Shown piece after piece: positions 6,227-14,140 of a DNA stretch of 21,229 nt. The notes below the pieces were generated by a model. It was not told the DNA's origin and did not search any database. It saw only the letters and a list, made by a program, of their open reading frames with translations. Source of the DNA: a virus; IMG/VR virus record IMGVR_UViG_3300027782_000430, positions 1-21,229 of that record. One strand, given 5' to 3'. How positions within the stretch are numbered: the stretch's first letter is position 1; the number at the start of each line of letters is the position of its first letter. A program made the position numbers and the translations under genes.

Positions 6227-7042
6227 ATGAGTAACGATTGGCAAGGTCGCCTCAAAGATTTAAATCGTGGTCCTGCACGAATAACACTTAATGGCAAACG
6301 TCACTACGTTACTCCGCTTGAAACTGGGCCAGCGCCTTCGGTCACCACAATTCTTTCGGAAACTGCATCAGAAGCCAACAAGAAAAAGTTGGAGATGTGG
6401 TCCAAGGCAAATCCTGGCGTTAAGGAAGCTGCTGCAGAACGCGGTACTGCAATTCACTATGGGATGGAACAGTACCTTAAAGGGAATAAAACTCCGGAGA
6501 TCAAGGAGGATTATGCGGAATTTTGGTCGGGTATGCCATCAATTCTTGACCAATTTACGGAGGTTCTTTGGGCGGAATCCCCCATTCTGGAGCGATTTAA
6601 TTTCACTGTTGGCGCTGATGACGTGGCTCGCGTGTGGGGTTGCGATGACGAAGGGCGGGCTTGGGCTGGCGCTCCTGACATCATTGGCGTGGTTAACGGT
6701 AAGCTTACTCTTGCTGATTTAAAAACCAGCGTCAAACCCTACAGTCGCAAGTGGCCTAAGGATTTGGAGAAGGGGTCGCCTGAATGGCGAGACCTGCTGG
6801 GGGGTCACATGAAATTTAAAAAGACACTTAAGCAACTAGCTGCGTACGATATAGGTATTACCCAGACCCTAGGAATAAAAGTACAACAAGCTGCAATTCT
6901 TGTTTCAACGCCCATAAGAACACAAATTTTTAAAATTTCTAGGCGGTTTCTTGATTCTTTACATACTGACTGGTACCAAATTGTTGCGGAATACTATACG
7001 CAAATTGAAAATTGCAACGTTTACGACCCTGATTTAATTTAA
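6227..7042 (+). CDS. PD-(D/E)XK (RecB/Cas4-like) phage exonuclease
   Basis: The 271-residue protein carries the RecB-family nuclease signature: RGTAIHYG at residues 72-79 (the conserved RGxxxH helix), then WAGAPDIIGVVNGKLTLADLKTS with D151, D164 and K166 as the PD...DxK metal-binding core, and a QLAAYDIG segment matching the downstream QxxxY motif. Such enzymes degrade duplex DNA 5'-3' or process ends during phage replication, recombination and host-DNA recycling. It opens the rightward replication block, four bases before an endonuclease VII-like gene. The ATG at 6227 has no strong Shine-Dalgarno sequence. There is no iron-sulfur Cys cluster, which argues against a true Cas4. Confidence 0.85.
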   Translation: MSNDWQGRLKDLNRGPARITLNGKRHYVTPLETGPAPSVTTILSETASEANKKKLEMWSKANPGVKEAAAERGTAIHYGMEQYLKGNKTPEIKEDYAEFWSGMPSILDQFTEVLWAESPILERFNFTVGADDVARVWGCDDEGRAWAGAPDIIGVVNGKLTLADLKTSVKPYSRKWPKDLEKGSPEWRDLLGGHMKFKKTLKQLAAYDIGITQTLGIKVQQAAILVSTPIRTQIFKISRRFLDSLHTDWYQIVAEYYTQIENCNVYDPDLI

Positions 7043-7046
7043 ACCG

Positions 7047-7475
7047 ATGGAAAAAATCTGTACTTTGTGTAAAGAATTAAAAAATTTTTCTTGTTTTAGT
7101 AAAGCTGGGCGCAAGGAAGCGCTTAGAAGTAATTGCAAAACGTGCGATGCTAAAAAATATAAAGAATGGAAAAATAAAGACCGCACTGCTTATTTGCGTA
7201 GCTCTACCAATTCAGGTTTAAAGCTACGATATGGAATTGAATTGAAAGATTATGAAAATTTATTAATAAAACAAGGGCATTGTTGTAAGATTTGCAAAAC
7301 AAAAAGCCCCGGCAGGACAGGTGTTAAACGTTTTGCTGTAGATCATTGCCACAAAACGAATAAAGTAAGAGGGCTTCTGTGTATGGCTTGTAACACTTCT
7401 ATTGGTTTATTAAATGAAGACCCTAAGCTGTTTGATGCAGCAAAACAATATCTTCAAGATTATCAACAAGAATAA
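7047..7475 (+). CDS. Endonuclease VII-like HNH nuclease
   Basis: A 142-residue protein in two parts. Residues 5-33 form a small zinc knuckle (CTLC...CKTC). Residues 62-138 match the recombination endonuclease VII fold: YGIELKDYENLL, then CCKIC (80-83), VDHCHKT with D99, H100 and H102, VRGLLCMACNTSIGLL with C112, C115 and N116, and the closing YLQDY. Family members cleave Holliday junctions and branched DNA, or act as homing nucleases. Position right after a PD-(D/E)XK exonuclease fits DNA processing, while the three HNH-type genes in the window fit mobile insertion. The gap to the upstream stop is 4 bp. Confidence 0.85.
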   Translation: MEKICTLCKELKNFSCFSKAGRKEALRSNCKTCDAKKYKEWKNKDRTAYLRSSTNSGLKLRYGIELKDYENLLIKQGHCCKICKTKSPGRTGVKRFAVDHCHKTNKVRGLLCMACNTSIGLLNEDPKLFDAAKQYLQDYQQE

Positions 7476-7480
7476 ATAAC

Positions 7481-7723
7481 CTAGCTGTAATAGGCGGATT
7501 CATTTTGGCTGAGCCCCAGGTCACTTGCGCCAAATGCAAGGCGAGGATTTGCCTGTAGCATCGCACGTCCTGGGCTTAATCCTTTGATCTTCCCCTCAAT
7601 CTTGGCACTAGCCATTGCATTGGAGGGGTCTACTTCTGCTAAGTATTTCCCAGCAACTTGCATGATTTTATTGCTGCAGTTCTCATCATATGCGAACTTC
7701 TCCTTAGAAATTATGCGTCTCAT
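7481..7723 (-). CDS. Hypothetical protein (80 aa)
   Basis: The - strand frame gives an 80-residue protein: MRRIISKEKFAYDENCSNKI, MQVAGKYLAEVDPSNAMASA, KIEGKIKGLSPGRAMLQANP, and LAFGASDLGLSQNESAYYS at the end. It mixes basic helical and Gly/Ser segments; I see no motif, membrane segment or signal peptide. It runs opposite to the flanking rightward genes and stops 5 bp from the convergent endonuclease VII-like gene. Codon pattern and fit in the gap suggest it is real, but support is limited to this. Confidence 0.55.
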   Translation of the reverse strand: MRRIISKEKFAYDENCSNKIMQVAGKYLAEVDPSNAMASAKIEGKIKGLSPGRAMLQANPRLAFGASDLGLSQNESAYYS

Positions 7724-7805
7724 TAGACTTGCTGATTCTTAAACTTTCTATAGGTTGTAGCTGAATGACCCGGCGTAGGATAAGAAAACACTCAAATCGA
7801 CTCCC

Positions 7806-8039
7806 ATGGAAATCCATATTTTTCCAGGGGAATGGATAGCTGCGTTAGGCAAACGCATGGCATCTGCTGTGGATGGGGACATTTTTTGTCTTCCAACACC
7901 TATGCATGTTCATGCATTTTCCCTACTGAAGGATTCCCAATTCCCTCAAAGAAACCTAGAGTGGACCTTACGACCAACCCGCACCCCGCATGACGAGCAC
8001 CAACAAGTTGTCCCTACGACCGGGAGAAATTCGCCTTGA
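7806..8039 (+). CDS. Possible small protein overlapping the primase start (77 aa)
   Basis: The frame starts at an ATG at 7806 and reads MEIHIFPGEWIAALGKRMAS, AVDGDIFCLPTPMHVHAFSL, and a tail running 50 bp into the primase-helicase gene in another frame. The first 50 residues look protein-like (alternating beta and helical stretches); the last 17 are Arg/Pro/His-rich and look like read-through. It would fill the 266-bp gap between 7723 and 7990 and could couple translation of the primase. There is no clear ribosome binding site; AGGATAAG near 7778 is far. No family recognised. Confidence 0.4.
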   Translation: MEIHIFPGEWIAALGKRMASAVDGDIFCLPTPMHVHAFSLLKDSQFPQRNLEWTLRPTRTPHDEHQQVVPTTGRNSP

Positions 8040-10632
8040 CTTCATCCCACTTGACTGGCCGCTCACGCCACTCGGCGCACGTAAGGATCCGTACATTACA
8101 GGCTGGCAGGCTAAGCCTTTTGGCCTGAAAGAAATTGAAGAAGAAATTATTGCAGGTGACTGTAAAGCAGTTGGTGTCATAGGTGGGCCTGCTTACAACA
8201 ATCCGTATGGGTTGGTGTGGGTTGACATTGATGGGCCGACTGTCTACCCACTCGTCACAGAACTGGCAGACGAAACCGATTTCAATGCCGCTTTGCCTCC
8301 TACCTTGACCATTTGCAGCGGGAAAGAGGGTCGAGAACGGAAACTATACAAATTAAATCGGGAGAAACACAAGCACTTCGTCCGTAATAAATACACCTGG
8401 CACGGGACGGGTGCCAAAGAAAAACTTGAGATTCTTTGGTCTCGGCACCAGGGAGTTCTCATGGGTCTACACCCTGAGACTGACGGTTATTACACGGCAG
8501 AAGGGCAGGGGTTTGAGTGGTGTGACAAGCTACCAGAATTTCCGGACTGGTTATTGAATGCCATCATCAATAAGAATGTTAAGCAGGGGGTTCCGGCCAC
8601 AGAAATTACTCGTGTGGTTGGCAAGAATTTTGCAGTCACGTCTGAGATTAGTGTTGAACGTGACATGCAACTGGCACAGGAAGCTATGTGGGCTTTGCCT
8701 ATAGAAGCCTGTGATGACTACGACATTTGGATTACGATTGGTCAGACGCTTCACTCAACGGATGAATCCCTGCTCGATGCTTGGGATGAATGGTCCAAGC
8801 AATCAGATAAGTACAGGGATGGTGAGTGCCACAGACGTTGGCTTTCCTTTAGTAAAGGAGGGGGTCGTGGCTTGGGGTCACTAATACATATCGCCCAAGA
8901 ACATGGGTGGAAACCTTCGCAAGATCATCGGGCAATGAATGTAGACGACGCAACATTGGACCATGTTTCCAAGCTTCTTGTTGACCTTGAGAAGGAGCTG
9001 TTGGATTCAGGTCTTGAAGATTTGGTACAACCGGAGCAGCCTGCACAGGTGTTTGATACACGCCAAGCAAGGGTGCCGGTGCTACCAAGCACGAAACAAG
9101 GCAAAGACCAGAAGCCAAGGAACCCATCATCGGATGTTGTGTCGGATGTGATTCGGCAAATGTACAACGGCAACCTTCGGTACAGCCAAACGCAAGGCTC
9201 ATTCTTTATCTACGAGTATCGCGGGCCTGGGTTGTGGTCCCAGCTGTCGGAGCATGAGGTGCGTGGCGACATCAAACATAAGTTTGAAATGGTGAAGGAT
9301 AACTTTCTTCACAATGGCTACAGCATGAATCTGATCAACGATGTGCTAGAGCAACTTCGTATCACTCTCATCTTTGATGACTGGTACGAAAGCAATGACC
9401 ACCTGCTTTTTACTAATGGAATCCTTAACATCCACACCAGGGAACTCCTGCCTTTCAGTCGGGAAATGCACATCACGCAACAACTGCCCTACCCATATGA
9501 CCCAGGGGCTGGATGTGAACCCATCATCAAGTGGCTCAAAAGTGTCCAGGATGATTCCTGGGGAAGGGTGCAAGTCTTGCGAGCTTGGCTGCGGGCGGTG
9601 CTCCTGAGTTGTTCTGATATTCAAAAGTTTGTTGAGATTGTCGGCCCAGGAAAATCGGGTAAGTCAACCTACGCAAACCTGGCCCATGCCCTGGTGGGTG
9701 ATGACAACGCCATGATCTCCTCGCTGGAGCATCTGGAGAAAAACAGGTTTGAGACAGCTAACTTATATAAGAAAAAGTTATTGCTGTTCAATGATGTTGA
9801 GCGCTATGGCGGTTCGGTTTCAGTGTTGAAAGCATTGACTGGGCGTGACCTTATCCGTAATGAACGTAAGTTTCAGACCGGTAGTCAGAAGCCTTTCAAA
9901 TTTAATGGCCTTGTAATGATCACTGCCAATGAACCGATTCAAACAACTGATCCAACCTCTGGTCTCGCCCGTCGCCGTCTTACTATTCCTTTTAATAATG
10001 TGTTTGGTGGGTCGTCTGCAGAACAAAAAACACTCATCGATATGGATGATCGTGGGCGACCGTTCGGTGAATTTGCTCACCTCCTTCCTGGACTGGTCAA
10101 CTGGGTTCTCGACATGAATGAGACTGAGATGCGGGAGTACCTGATGGAAACCAATAACAAAGTTAAGTTTTTTGCTAAGCATCACCGCGAACAGATCCTT
10201 AAATCCAATCAAATTATGGATTGGTTGCAACACTGTATTGTCTTTGACCAGGGGGCATCTGCTCCTATTGGCCTAGCAAAACACACGACGGGTGGTTCTT
10301 CAAATGTATATGTGAGTTGCGACAAGTGGTTGTATGCCAGCTACTGTGAGTTCTCACGTGCCAGTAATAGCAACATTCTGGGTCGCAGCCGGTTTGAATC
10401 CCTGTTGATGGACGTGTGTATGCATCAGCTGAAATTGAATATCTACCAATTTAAAGACAGTCGTGGCATGCGTGTTGTCAACCTGGCATGTAGGGCAGGC
10501 GACCCTAAATATGCAAACTATCCATCTATTGTGGAAGTCGGTTTAAATAAAGAAGAGTGGCGATCTTACTACGGAGATGTGCTGGATAGGAAGACTGATG
10601 CAAAAATAGAGGATGAAGCAATAGACAATTGA
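7990..10632 (+). CDS. Primase-helicase (PrimPol + PriCT-2 + SF3/D5-like helicase)
   Basis: An 880-residue replication enzyme. Residues about 15-195 form an archaeo-eukaryotic type primase-polymerase domain, with the metal-binding VDIDG at 78-82 and GLHPETDGYY further on. Residues about 233-311 match the PriCT-2 linker (ALPIEACDDYDIWITIGQ ... GLGSLIHIAQEHGW). Residues about 455-700 are a D5_N plus superfamily 3 helicase: Walker A GPGKSGKST (552-560), Walker B LLLFNDVE ending at 604, motif C ITANE with sensor N647, then the arginine-rich SGLARRRLTIPF. The enzyme should make primers and unwind DNA at the phage fork. No Shine-Dalgarno is seen at the ATG. Its TGA overlaps the TTG start of speD. 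Confidence 0.92.
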   Translation: MTSTNKLSLRPGEIRLDFIPLDWPLTPLGARKDPYITGWQAKPFGLKEIEEEIIAGDCKAVGVIGGPAYNNPYGLVWVDIDGPTVYPLVTELADETDFNAALPPTLTICSGKEGRERKLYKLNREKHKHFVRNKYTWHGTGAKEKLEILWSRHQGVLMGLHPETDGYYTAEGQGFEWCDKLPEFPDWLLNAIINKNVKQGVPATEITRVVGKNFAVTSEISVERDMQLAQEAMWALPIEACDDYDIWITIGQTLHSTDESLLDAWDEWSKQSDKYRDGECHRRWLSFSKGGGRGLGSLIHIAQEHGWKPSQDHRAMNVDDATLDHVSKLLVDLEKELLDSGLEDLVQPEQPAQVFDTRQARVPVLPSTKQGKDQKPRNPSSDVVSDVIRQMYNGNLRYSQTQGSFFIYEYRGPGLWSQLSEHEVRGDIKHKFEMVKDNFLHNGYSMNLINDVLEQLRITLIFDDWYESNDHLLFTNGILNIHTRELLPFSREMHITQQLPYPYDPGAGCEPIIKWLKSVQDDSWGRVQVLRAWLRAVLLSCSDIQKFVEIVGPGKSGKSTYANLAHALVGDDNAMISSLEHLEKNRFETANLYKKKLLLFNDVERYGGSVSVLKALTGRDLIRNERKFQTGSQKPFKFNGLVMITANEPIQTTDPTSGLARRRLTIPFNNVFGGSSAEQKTLIDMDDRGRPFGEFAHLLPGLVNWVLDMNETEMREYLMETNNKVKFFAKHHREQILKSNQIMDWLQHCIVFDQGASAPIGLAKHTTGGSSNVYVSCDKWLYASYCEFSRASNSNILGRSRFESLLMDVCMHQLKLNIYQFKDSRGMRVVNLACRAGDPKYANYPSIVEVGLNKEEWRSYYGDVLDRKTDAKIEDEAIDN

Positions 10633-10982
10633 GCAACGGTCGCCACTTAATTCTGGATCTCTACGACTGTGATCCAGAAATCCTTGATAACTATGAGGAG
10701 CTTCAGCGATTGCTTGAGGCTTCTCTTGTGATGGCAAAAGCCAATATCCTTCGGATTATTGGTGAGAAATTTAAACCGCAAGGCGTTACCCTGTTGGCTT
10801 TGCTGGCAGAATCCCATGCAAGTATTCATACCTGGCCTGAGATTGGGTATGCGGCCATTGACTTATATACATGTGGTGATACCACTCAAACTCATAGGGC
10901 TGCTGAGTTCCTTAAAGTCAAACTTAAATCAACTAAAGCGAAAGAAAAAGAATTAGTACGGTCCACAACGCCGACGAATTAA
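10629..10982 (+). CDS. speD: S-adenosylmethionine decarboxylase proenzyme
   Basis: A 117-residue prokaryotic class 1B AdoMet decarboxylase. The self-cleavage pair is E61-S62 in LLAESHASIHTWPE; S62 would become the pyruvoyl group. H67 and C82 (YAAIDLYTCGD) match the conserved catalytic His and Cys (S63, H68, C83 in the Thermotoga enzyme). The enzyme makes decarboxylated SAM, the aminopropyl donor for spermidine. The start is TTG in a TTGA overlap with the primase stop; no ATG exists before residue 35, inside the fold, so the TTG is forced. speD has been reported as an auxiliary metabolic gene in cyanophages. Spermidine could help DNA condensation or replication. There is no speE or other polyamine gene in the window. 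Confidence 0.92.
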   Translation: MSNGRHLILDLYDCDPEILDNYEELQRLLEASLVMAKANILRIIGEKFKPQGVTLLALLAESHASIHTWPEIGYAAIDLYTCGDTTQTHRAAEFLKVKLKSTKAKEKELVRSTTPTN

Positions 10983-10993
10983 GTATAGTAAAG

Positions 10994-11005
10994 CGAGATA
11001 TCTCG
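10994..11005. promoter_or_regulatory. Perfect 12-bp palindrome before the glycosyltransferase
   Basis: CGAGATATCTCG is self-complementary and lies between the speD stop and the glycosyltransferase ATG, 6 bp from the latter. A TATAGT hexamer at 10984-10989 precedes it. It could be an operator or an RNA hairpin covering the start of the glycosyltransferase message. Confidence 0.35.
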
Positions 11006-11011
11006 TCTTAA

Positions 11012-12277
11012 ATGACAACTAAAAAGAAATTGCTTTGGTGTGGTGATATTGTCGCCATGACTGGATTTGCGCGGGTAACCGAAAATGTCCTTGAACGCAT
11101 CCGTGATGAATACGACGTTGTAGTACTAGGGCATAACTGGTGGGGAGATCCGACTCCCTTGCAGGAATACTACAAAATGTACCCCTCATCCAACAGGTTT
11201 CAAACAGCACCTTTCGGTGAGCAACGAATTAGGGAGATAGTTGAAAAAGAAAAGCCTGATATCGTTTTTACCATTAATGACATGTGGATCATTAATGAAC
11301 AGTACAAACAAATTGCTGATTTACACGAAGCAAAGAAGTTTAAATTTGTTGGGTATGCCCCAATGGATTCCTATGCTTGGTTGGGGTGCTTGGCTGAAAC
11401 AGCTAACAAATGGGATGGGGTTATTTCGTACACGGAATTTGGTGCTTACGAATTTATTGCTGGTGGTGTTACGCAGCCAATTGCTGTTATCCCCCATGGT
11501 GTAACAAAGAGTCAGTTCTATCCACAAGATAAGGCTGAAGCACGTAAGCGCCTGGGTTTGAGTGATGATATTTTTATTGTGTTCAACGGTAACCGTAATC
11601 AATTTCGCAAGAGGATTGATATTACTATTGAAGCTTTTGCTAAATTTGCTAAAGATAAACCTGATACCCAGCTGTACCTACATATGGGGTTGAAGGACCA
11701 GGGTTGGGATATCATGCCTCTTTTCGCACGGGCTATGCAACGTGAAGGCCTTGATCCGAATGGTCGCATCATCTTGACTGCGCAAACGGAAGGGCCGCCT
11801 AACGTTGAAGTTGAGACTCTTAATTCTATTTACAATGCTGTTGACATTGGCGTCAATACATGTAAAGGGGAAGGCTGGGGTCTTGTTAATTTTGAGCACG
11901 CGGCCTGTCGTGTTGCACAAATAGTGCCTGACCATACGTCATGCAAGGAGATCTTTGAGGGCTACGGGCGCCTTATCCGTTGTGATCACGTGGATGTGGA
12001 CGTCAACTACGCACGCGAATTGCCCTGTCCTTCCAGTGATCACCTGGCGGAGATTCTTACGGATCTATATGAGAATCGTGAGAAACTTAATGAGACAGCT
12101 GAGCTTTGTTATCAGCGTGCTACAGATACACGCTTTGATTGGGACACAATTGCGTCTCAGTTTGGTGGGATCTTTAACGACGTACTGACGGCAGAAGAAC
12201 CAAGTCCTGAACCGGTGGAGAAAAAAAAGAAAAAGAAGGAGCGTCGTGAGAAACGCATGATTAATGCACTAACATAA
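11012..12277 (+). CDS. GT4-type glycosyltransferase
   Basis: A 421-residue GT-B fold glycosyltransferase. The N-terminal Rossmann domain has GDIVAMTGFARVTENVLERI with the donor/acceptor Gly loop; the C-terminal domain begins at NGNRNQFRKRID (192-203), where R199/K200 would contact the donor phosphate. The GT4 E-x7-E motif is E287-GWGLVNF-E295. The extreme C-terminus is a Lys/Arg-rich tail (about 13 basic residues around 400-416), unusual and possibly nucleic-acid or membrane-phosphate binding. It may glycosylate phage DNA, virion proteins or host surface glycans; the target cannot be read from sequence. It lies 29 bp after speD and is followed by a strong terminator, so it closes the replication operon. 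Confidence 0.85.
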   Translation: MTTKKKLLWCGDIVAMTGFARVTENVLERIRDEYDVVVLGHNWWGDPTPLQEYYKMYPSSNRFQTAPFGEQRIREIVEKEKPDIVFTINDMWIINEQYKQIADLHEAKKFKFVGYAPMDSYAWLGCLAETANKWDGVISYTEFGAYEFIAGGVTQPIAVIPHGVTKSQFYPQDKAEARKRLGLSDDIFIVFNGNRNQFRKRIDITIEAFAKFAKDKPDTQLYLHMGLKDQGWDIMPLFARAMQREGLDPNGRIILTAQTEGPPNVEVETLNSIYNAVDIGVNTCKGEGWGLVNFEHAACRVAQIVPDHTSCKEIFEGYGRLIRCDHVDVDVNYARELPCPSSDHLAEILTDLYENREKLNETAELCYQRATDTRFDWDTIASQFGGIFNDVLTAEEPSPEPVEKKKKKKERREKRMINALT

Positions 12278-12295
12278 ATCTGCGCGTTGGTCTCC

Positions 12296-12324
12296 AAACC
12301 CCTTGCTACGGCTGGGGGTTTTTT
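12296..12324 (+). terminator. Rho-independent terminator after the glycosyltransferase
   Basis: AAACCCC pairs with GGGG(T)TT around a loop with a short inner GC/GC pairing, and six T follow at 12319-12324. It lies about 20 bp after the glycosyltransferase stop and ends the rightward replication block. Confidence 0.85.
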
Positions 12325-12545
12325 ATTTACGCACTCAGTCTTATGTTGAGACCAGGGTTGGATACAGAGATTGCAGACTTTGGGGGGTCTTTTATTCCCC
12401 TATAAGCTGGATGACACTGTACGACAATAGTGTATGTGTCTTATGAGACGCAAGTGAGAAACACGTACACTTTGCGACAGCGGCGTCATTTAGCTCTAGA
12501 CTAAAAAAAATTAACCCTAAGTACGCAAAGTCTGCACAGGCACCT
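12325..12545. other. Hairpin-rich non-coding spacer
   Basis: I see no gene in this stretch. It contains a second G4/C4 hairpin (12382-12400), ACACT/AGTGT (12414-12418 with 12429-12433), a strong CGCAA-GTG/CAC-T-TTGCG hairpin (12449-12456 with 12468-12476), and TTTAG/CTAAA (12489-12493 with 12501-12505) followed by an A-run. It should hold the promoter of the downstream gene set, but no clear -35/-10 pair is visible. No tRNA cloverleaf could be built. Confidence 0.4.
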
Positions 12546-13229
12546 ATGGCAAATGTTCATCGACAAGTCAAAAACGTAGTTGAGCAGGCATCTTTCAGGT
12601 ATGTGCAGCTCATTGAGCAGCTCGACAAGTCTCAACTTGAGTCTCACGAGTATCATCATGGATACTATTGTCCCCATGGTCATACGATCCGAGACTCAAC
12701 CAATCATTGGTGTTACTTCTGCGTTAAAAAAATCCTTAGCAACAATTGTGGATTCGATATTAACTTTCTTCATAATGATTACAAACTAAAATATTTAAAA
12801 CTTTGGAAACGTATTGACATTAAACATCCAGAAGATTGTTGGACCATCACCAGCTCTGGTGCGTACAGTCCCAAGCGTGTGTGTATGCCTTCCTACCGGG
12901 CTCAATACAGTCACCAAAAAGCTGAGAACGTGACCATCCACAAGGCGATCTATCAGTGCGCCTGGGGGGATGTGGGTTCCATGGTCGTCACCCGCGCCTG
13001 CGGTAATCCAAGGTGTGGCAACCCTTTGCATATGGTCTCAAGTTGGAATCGTTCTTTTCCACCTGAGAAAACGTATCCGTTTGAAATTGAATTCAAAGCA
13101 GAAAAATTAATGCAGATTAGTAGGGCTCGTTTGTTAAACCGCGAGCAAGAAATTATTACACAAGATTACAAGCCAACGATTACGCACCCGTTAGACGCTA
13201 AGGAACCTCCCGAGTATGATGAAGGATAG
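12546..13229 (+). CDS. HNH_3-like zinc protein, probably catalytically altered
   Basis: A 227-residue protein. Residues 42-59 form a zinc knuckle (CPHGHTIRD ... CYFC). Residues 94-163 have the layout of phage HNH_3-type homing endonucleases: DCWTITSSGAYSP, then TIHKAIYQCAWG with H132, and CGNPRCGNPLHM with C152, C157, N159 and H162. In active members a 'V-x-H/DH' precedes the first Cys; here that place reads VVTRAC (T149, R150), so the central metal/general-base His is missing. It may be an inactive nuclease or a DNA-binding derivative. The C-terminal 60 residues are charged and probably disordered. It opens a chain of + strand genes, 24 bp before the next. Confidence 0.65.
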   Translation: MANVHRQVKNVVEQASFRYVQLIEQLDKSQLESHEYHHGYYCPHGHTIRDSTNHWCYFCVKKILSNNCGFDINFLHNDYKLKYLKLWKRIDIKHPEDCWTITSSGAYSPKRVCMPSYRAQYSHQKAENVTIHKAIYQCAWGDVGSMVVTRACGNPRCGNPLHMVSSWNRSFPPEKTYPFEIEFKAEKLMQISRARLLNREQEIITQDYKPTITHPLDAKEPPEYDEG

Positions 13230-13253
13230 GATTTATATTTCAATTAAGTAATA

Positions 13254-14003
13254 ATGGCCAGGAATCAGTTTCCTCAAAGACAGCGTACACAGAATAGTCC
13301 TTTAAATTTAGGCTCATTCAATCAACTTTCCTTACGTAATTTAAAAGGAAATCTTGGGCCTGAAAATAAAGTTGTGGGGCGTGCTGATACAAACTCCAGT
13401 TCAAACGGAGGTTTTGGTGGAGGTGCTTACAATCATTGGTTTAAGATTGGGCTTTTAACTCCAGGTTGGTTAATTTTTGCTAAAGGTGGTGAACGTTCTA
13501 AATACATCAATTTATCTACTTATGATTTAAATTTAAATCCTATTGAAAGTCGTAATGTTTTTGACGCTGATAGCGTAGTGATGTCAATTAATGGAGATAT
13601 ATATCATCCCTATGTTGGGCATATGATGGCAGCCCAGTCTGATTTATATAACTTATACAATGCAAACCGACTTGATCAAAGTGATCAGCGTTATTTCCCT
13701 TTGGGAGTGGGTGAATACTTACTGTGTATTTCCAGTACCAGGAATGAGCCTATTTCTTATGAAGTAGCAATGGTAATTGAGTTTCCTGTTACTGAATTTT
13801 ATTTAGATTTAGAAGATTATACCTACTTACTTTATGAAGATATTTCAACTGAAAGTTTGGTTGAGGCTGATATAACTGATACTTATACAGTGAATGATAT
13901 ACATGATCACTCGTTAAGCGAGTGGACTGAAGCATGGGAGCGAGAGCATCAAGACTCAGATCGTTTCCCGGCTGTGCTAGTACCCCTTACAACAAGCCCA
14001 TGA
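13254..14003 (+). CDS. Hypothetical, probably virion-associated protein (249 aa)
   Basis: The N-terminal 60 residues are Gln/Asn/Ser/Gly-rich and disordered (FGGGAYNHWF at the boundary). Residues about 60-185 look like a beta-rich domain (FKIGLLTPGWLIFAKGGERS, KYINLSTYDLNLNPIESRNV, EYLLCISSTRNEPISYEVAM). The C-terminus is strongly acidic, with repeated EDYTYLLYED/DITDTYT patterns. From memory similar proteins occur uncharacterised in cyanophages. The domain order (disordered tail, beta domain, acidic end) would fit an adhesion or tail-associated protein, but this is inference. It ends in an ATGA overlap with the next small gene. Confidence 0.65.
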   Translation: MARNQFPQRQRTQNSPLNLGSFNQLSLRNLKGNLGPENKVVGRADTNSSSNGGFGGGAYNHWFKIGLLTPGWLIFAKGGERSKYINLSTYDLNLNPIESRNVFDADSVVMSINGDIYHPYVGHMMAAQSDLYNLYNANRLDQSDQRYFPLGVGEYLLCISSTRNEPISYEVAMVIEFPVTEFYLDLEDYTYLLYEDISTESLVEADITDTYTVNDIHDHSLSEWTEAWEREHQDSDRFPAVLVPLTTSP

Positions 14004-14140
14004 TTAATTTTTACAACTGGTTTATTTGCAAATTGTTTCAACAATGTCAACTAGAAGTTAAAAACAAAGCACTAACTCCTTTTGAGCGCTATTGTGAAGA
14101 AAATCCTTGGGCTGCTGAAGCTAAGATGTTTGACTTGTGA
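14000..14140 (+). CDS. Very small protein (46 aa)
   Basis: The ATG at 14000 overlaps the upstream stop (ATGA), which favours it over an upstream in-frame ATG at 13934 buried in the previous gene. The product is MINFYNWFICKLFQQCQLEV, then a basic linker and FERYCEENPWAAEAKMFDL. The first 16 residues form an amphipathic aromatic helix. The 'YCEENPWAxExxxFD' ending is one I recall from other small aquatic-phage proteins without function. Its own stop overlaps a GTG start of the next gene. Confidence 0.6.
   Translation: MINFYNWFICKLFQQCQLEVKNKALTPFERYCEENPWAAEAKMFDL

Noticed and set aside
7047-7475. A complete mobile element around the endonuclease VII-like gene
   Set aside because: No inverted or direct flanking repeats and no transposase are seen.
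8849-9202. A - strand frame of 117 codons inside the primase-helicase
   Set aside because: It is an antisense shadow of a gene with clear domain motifs.
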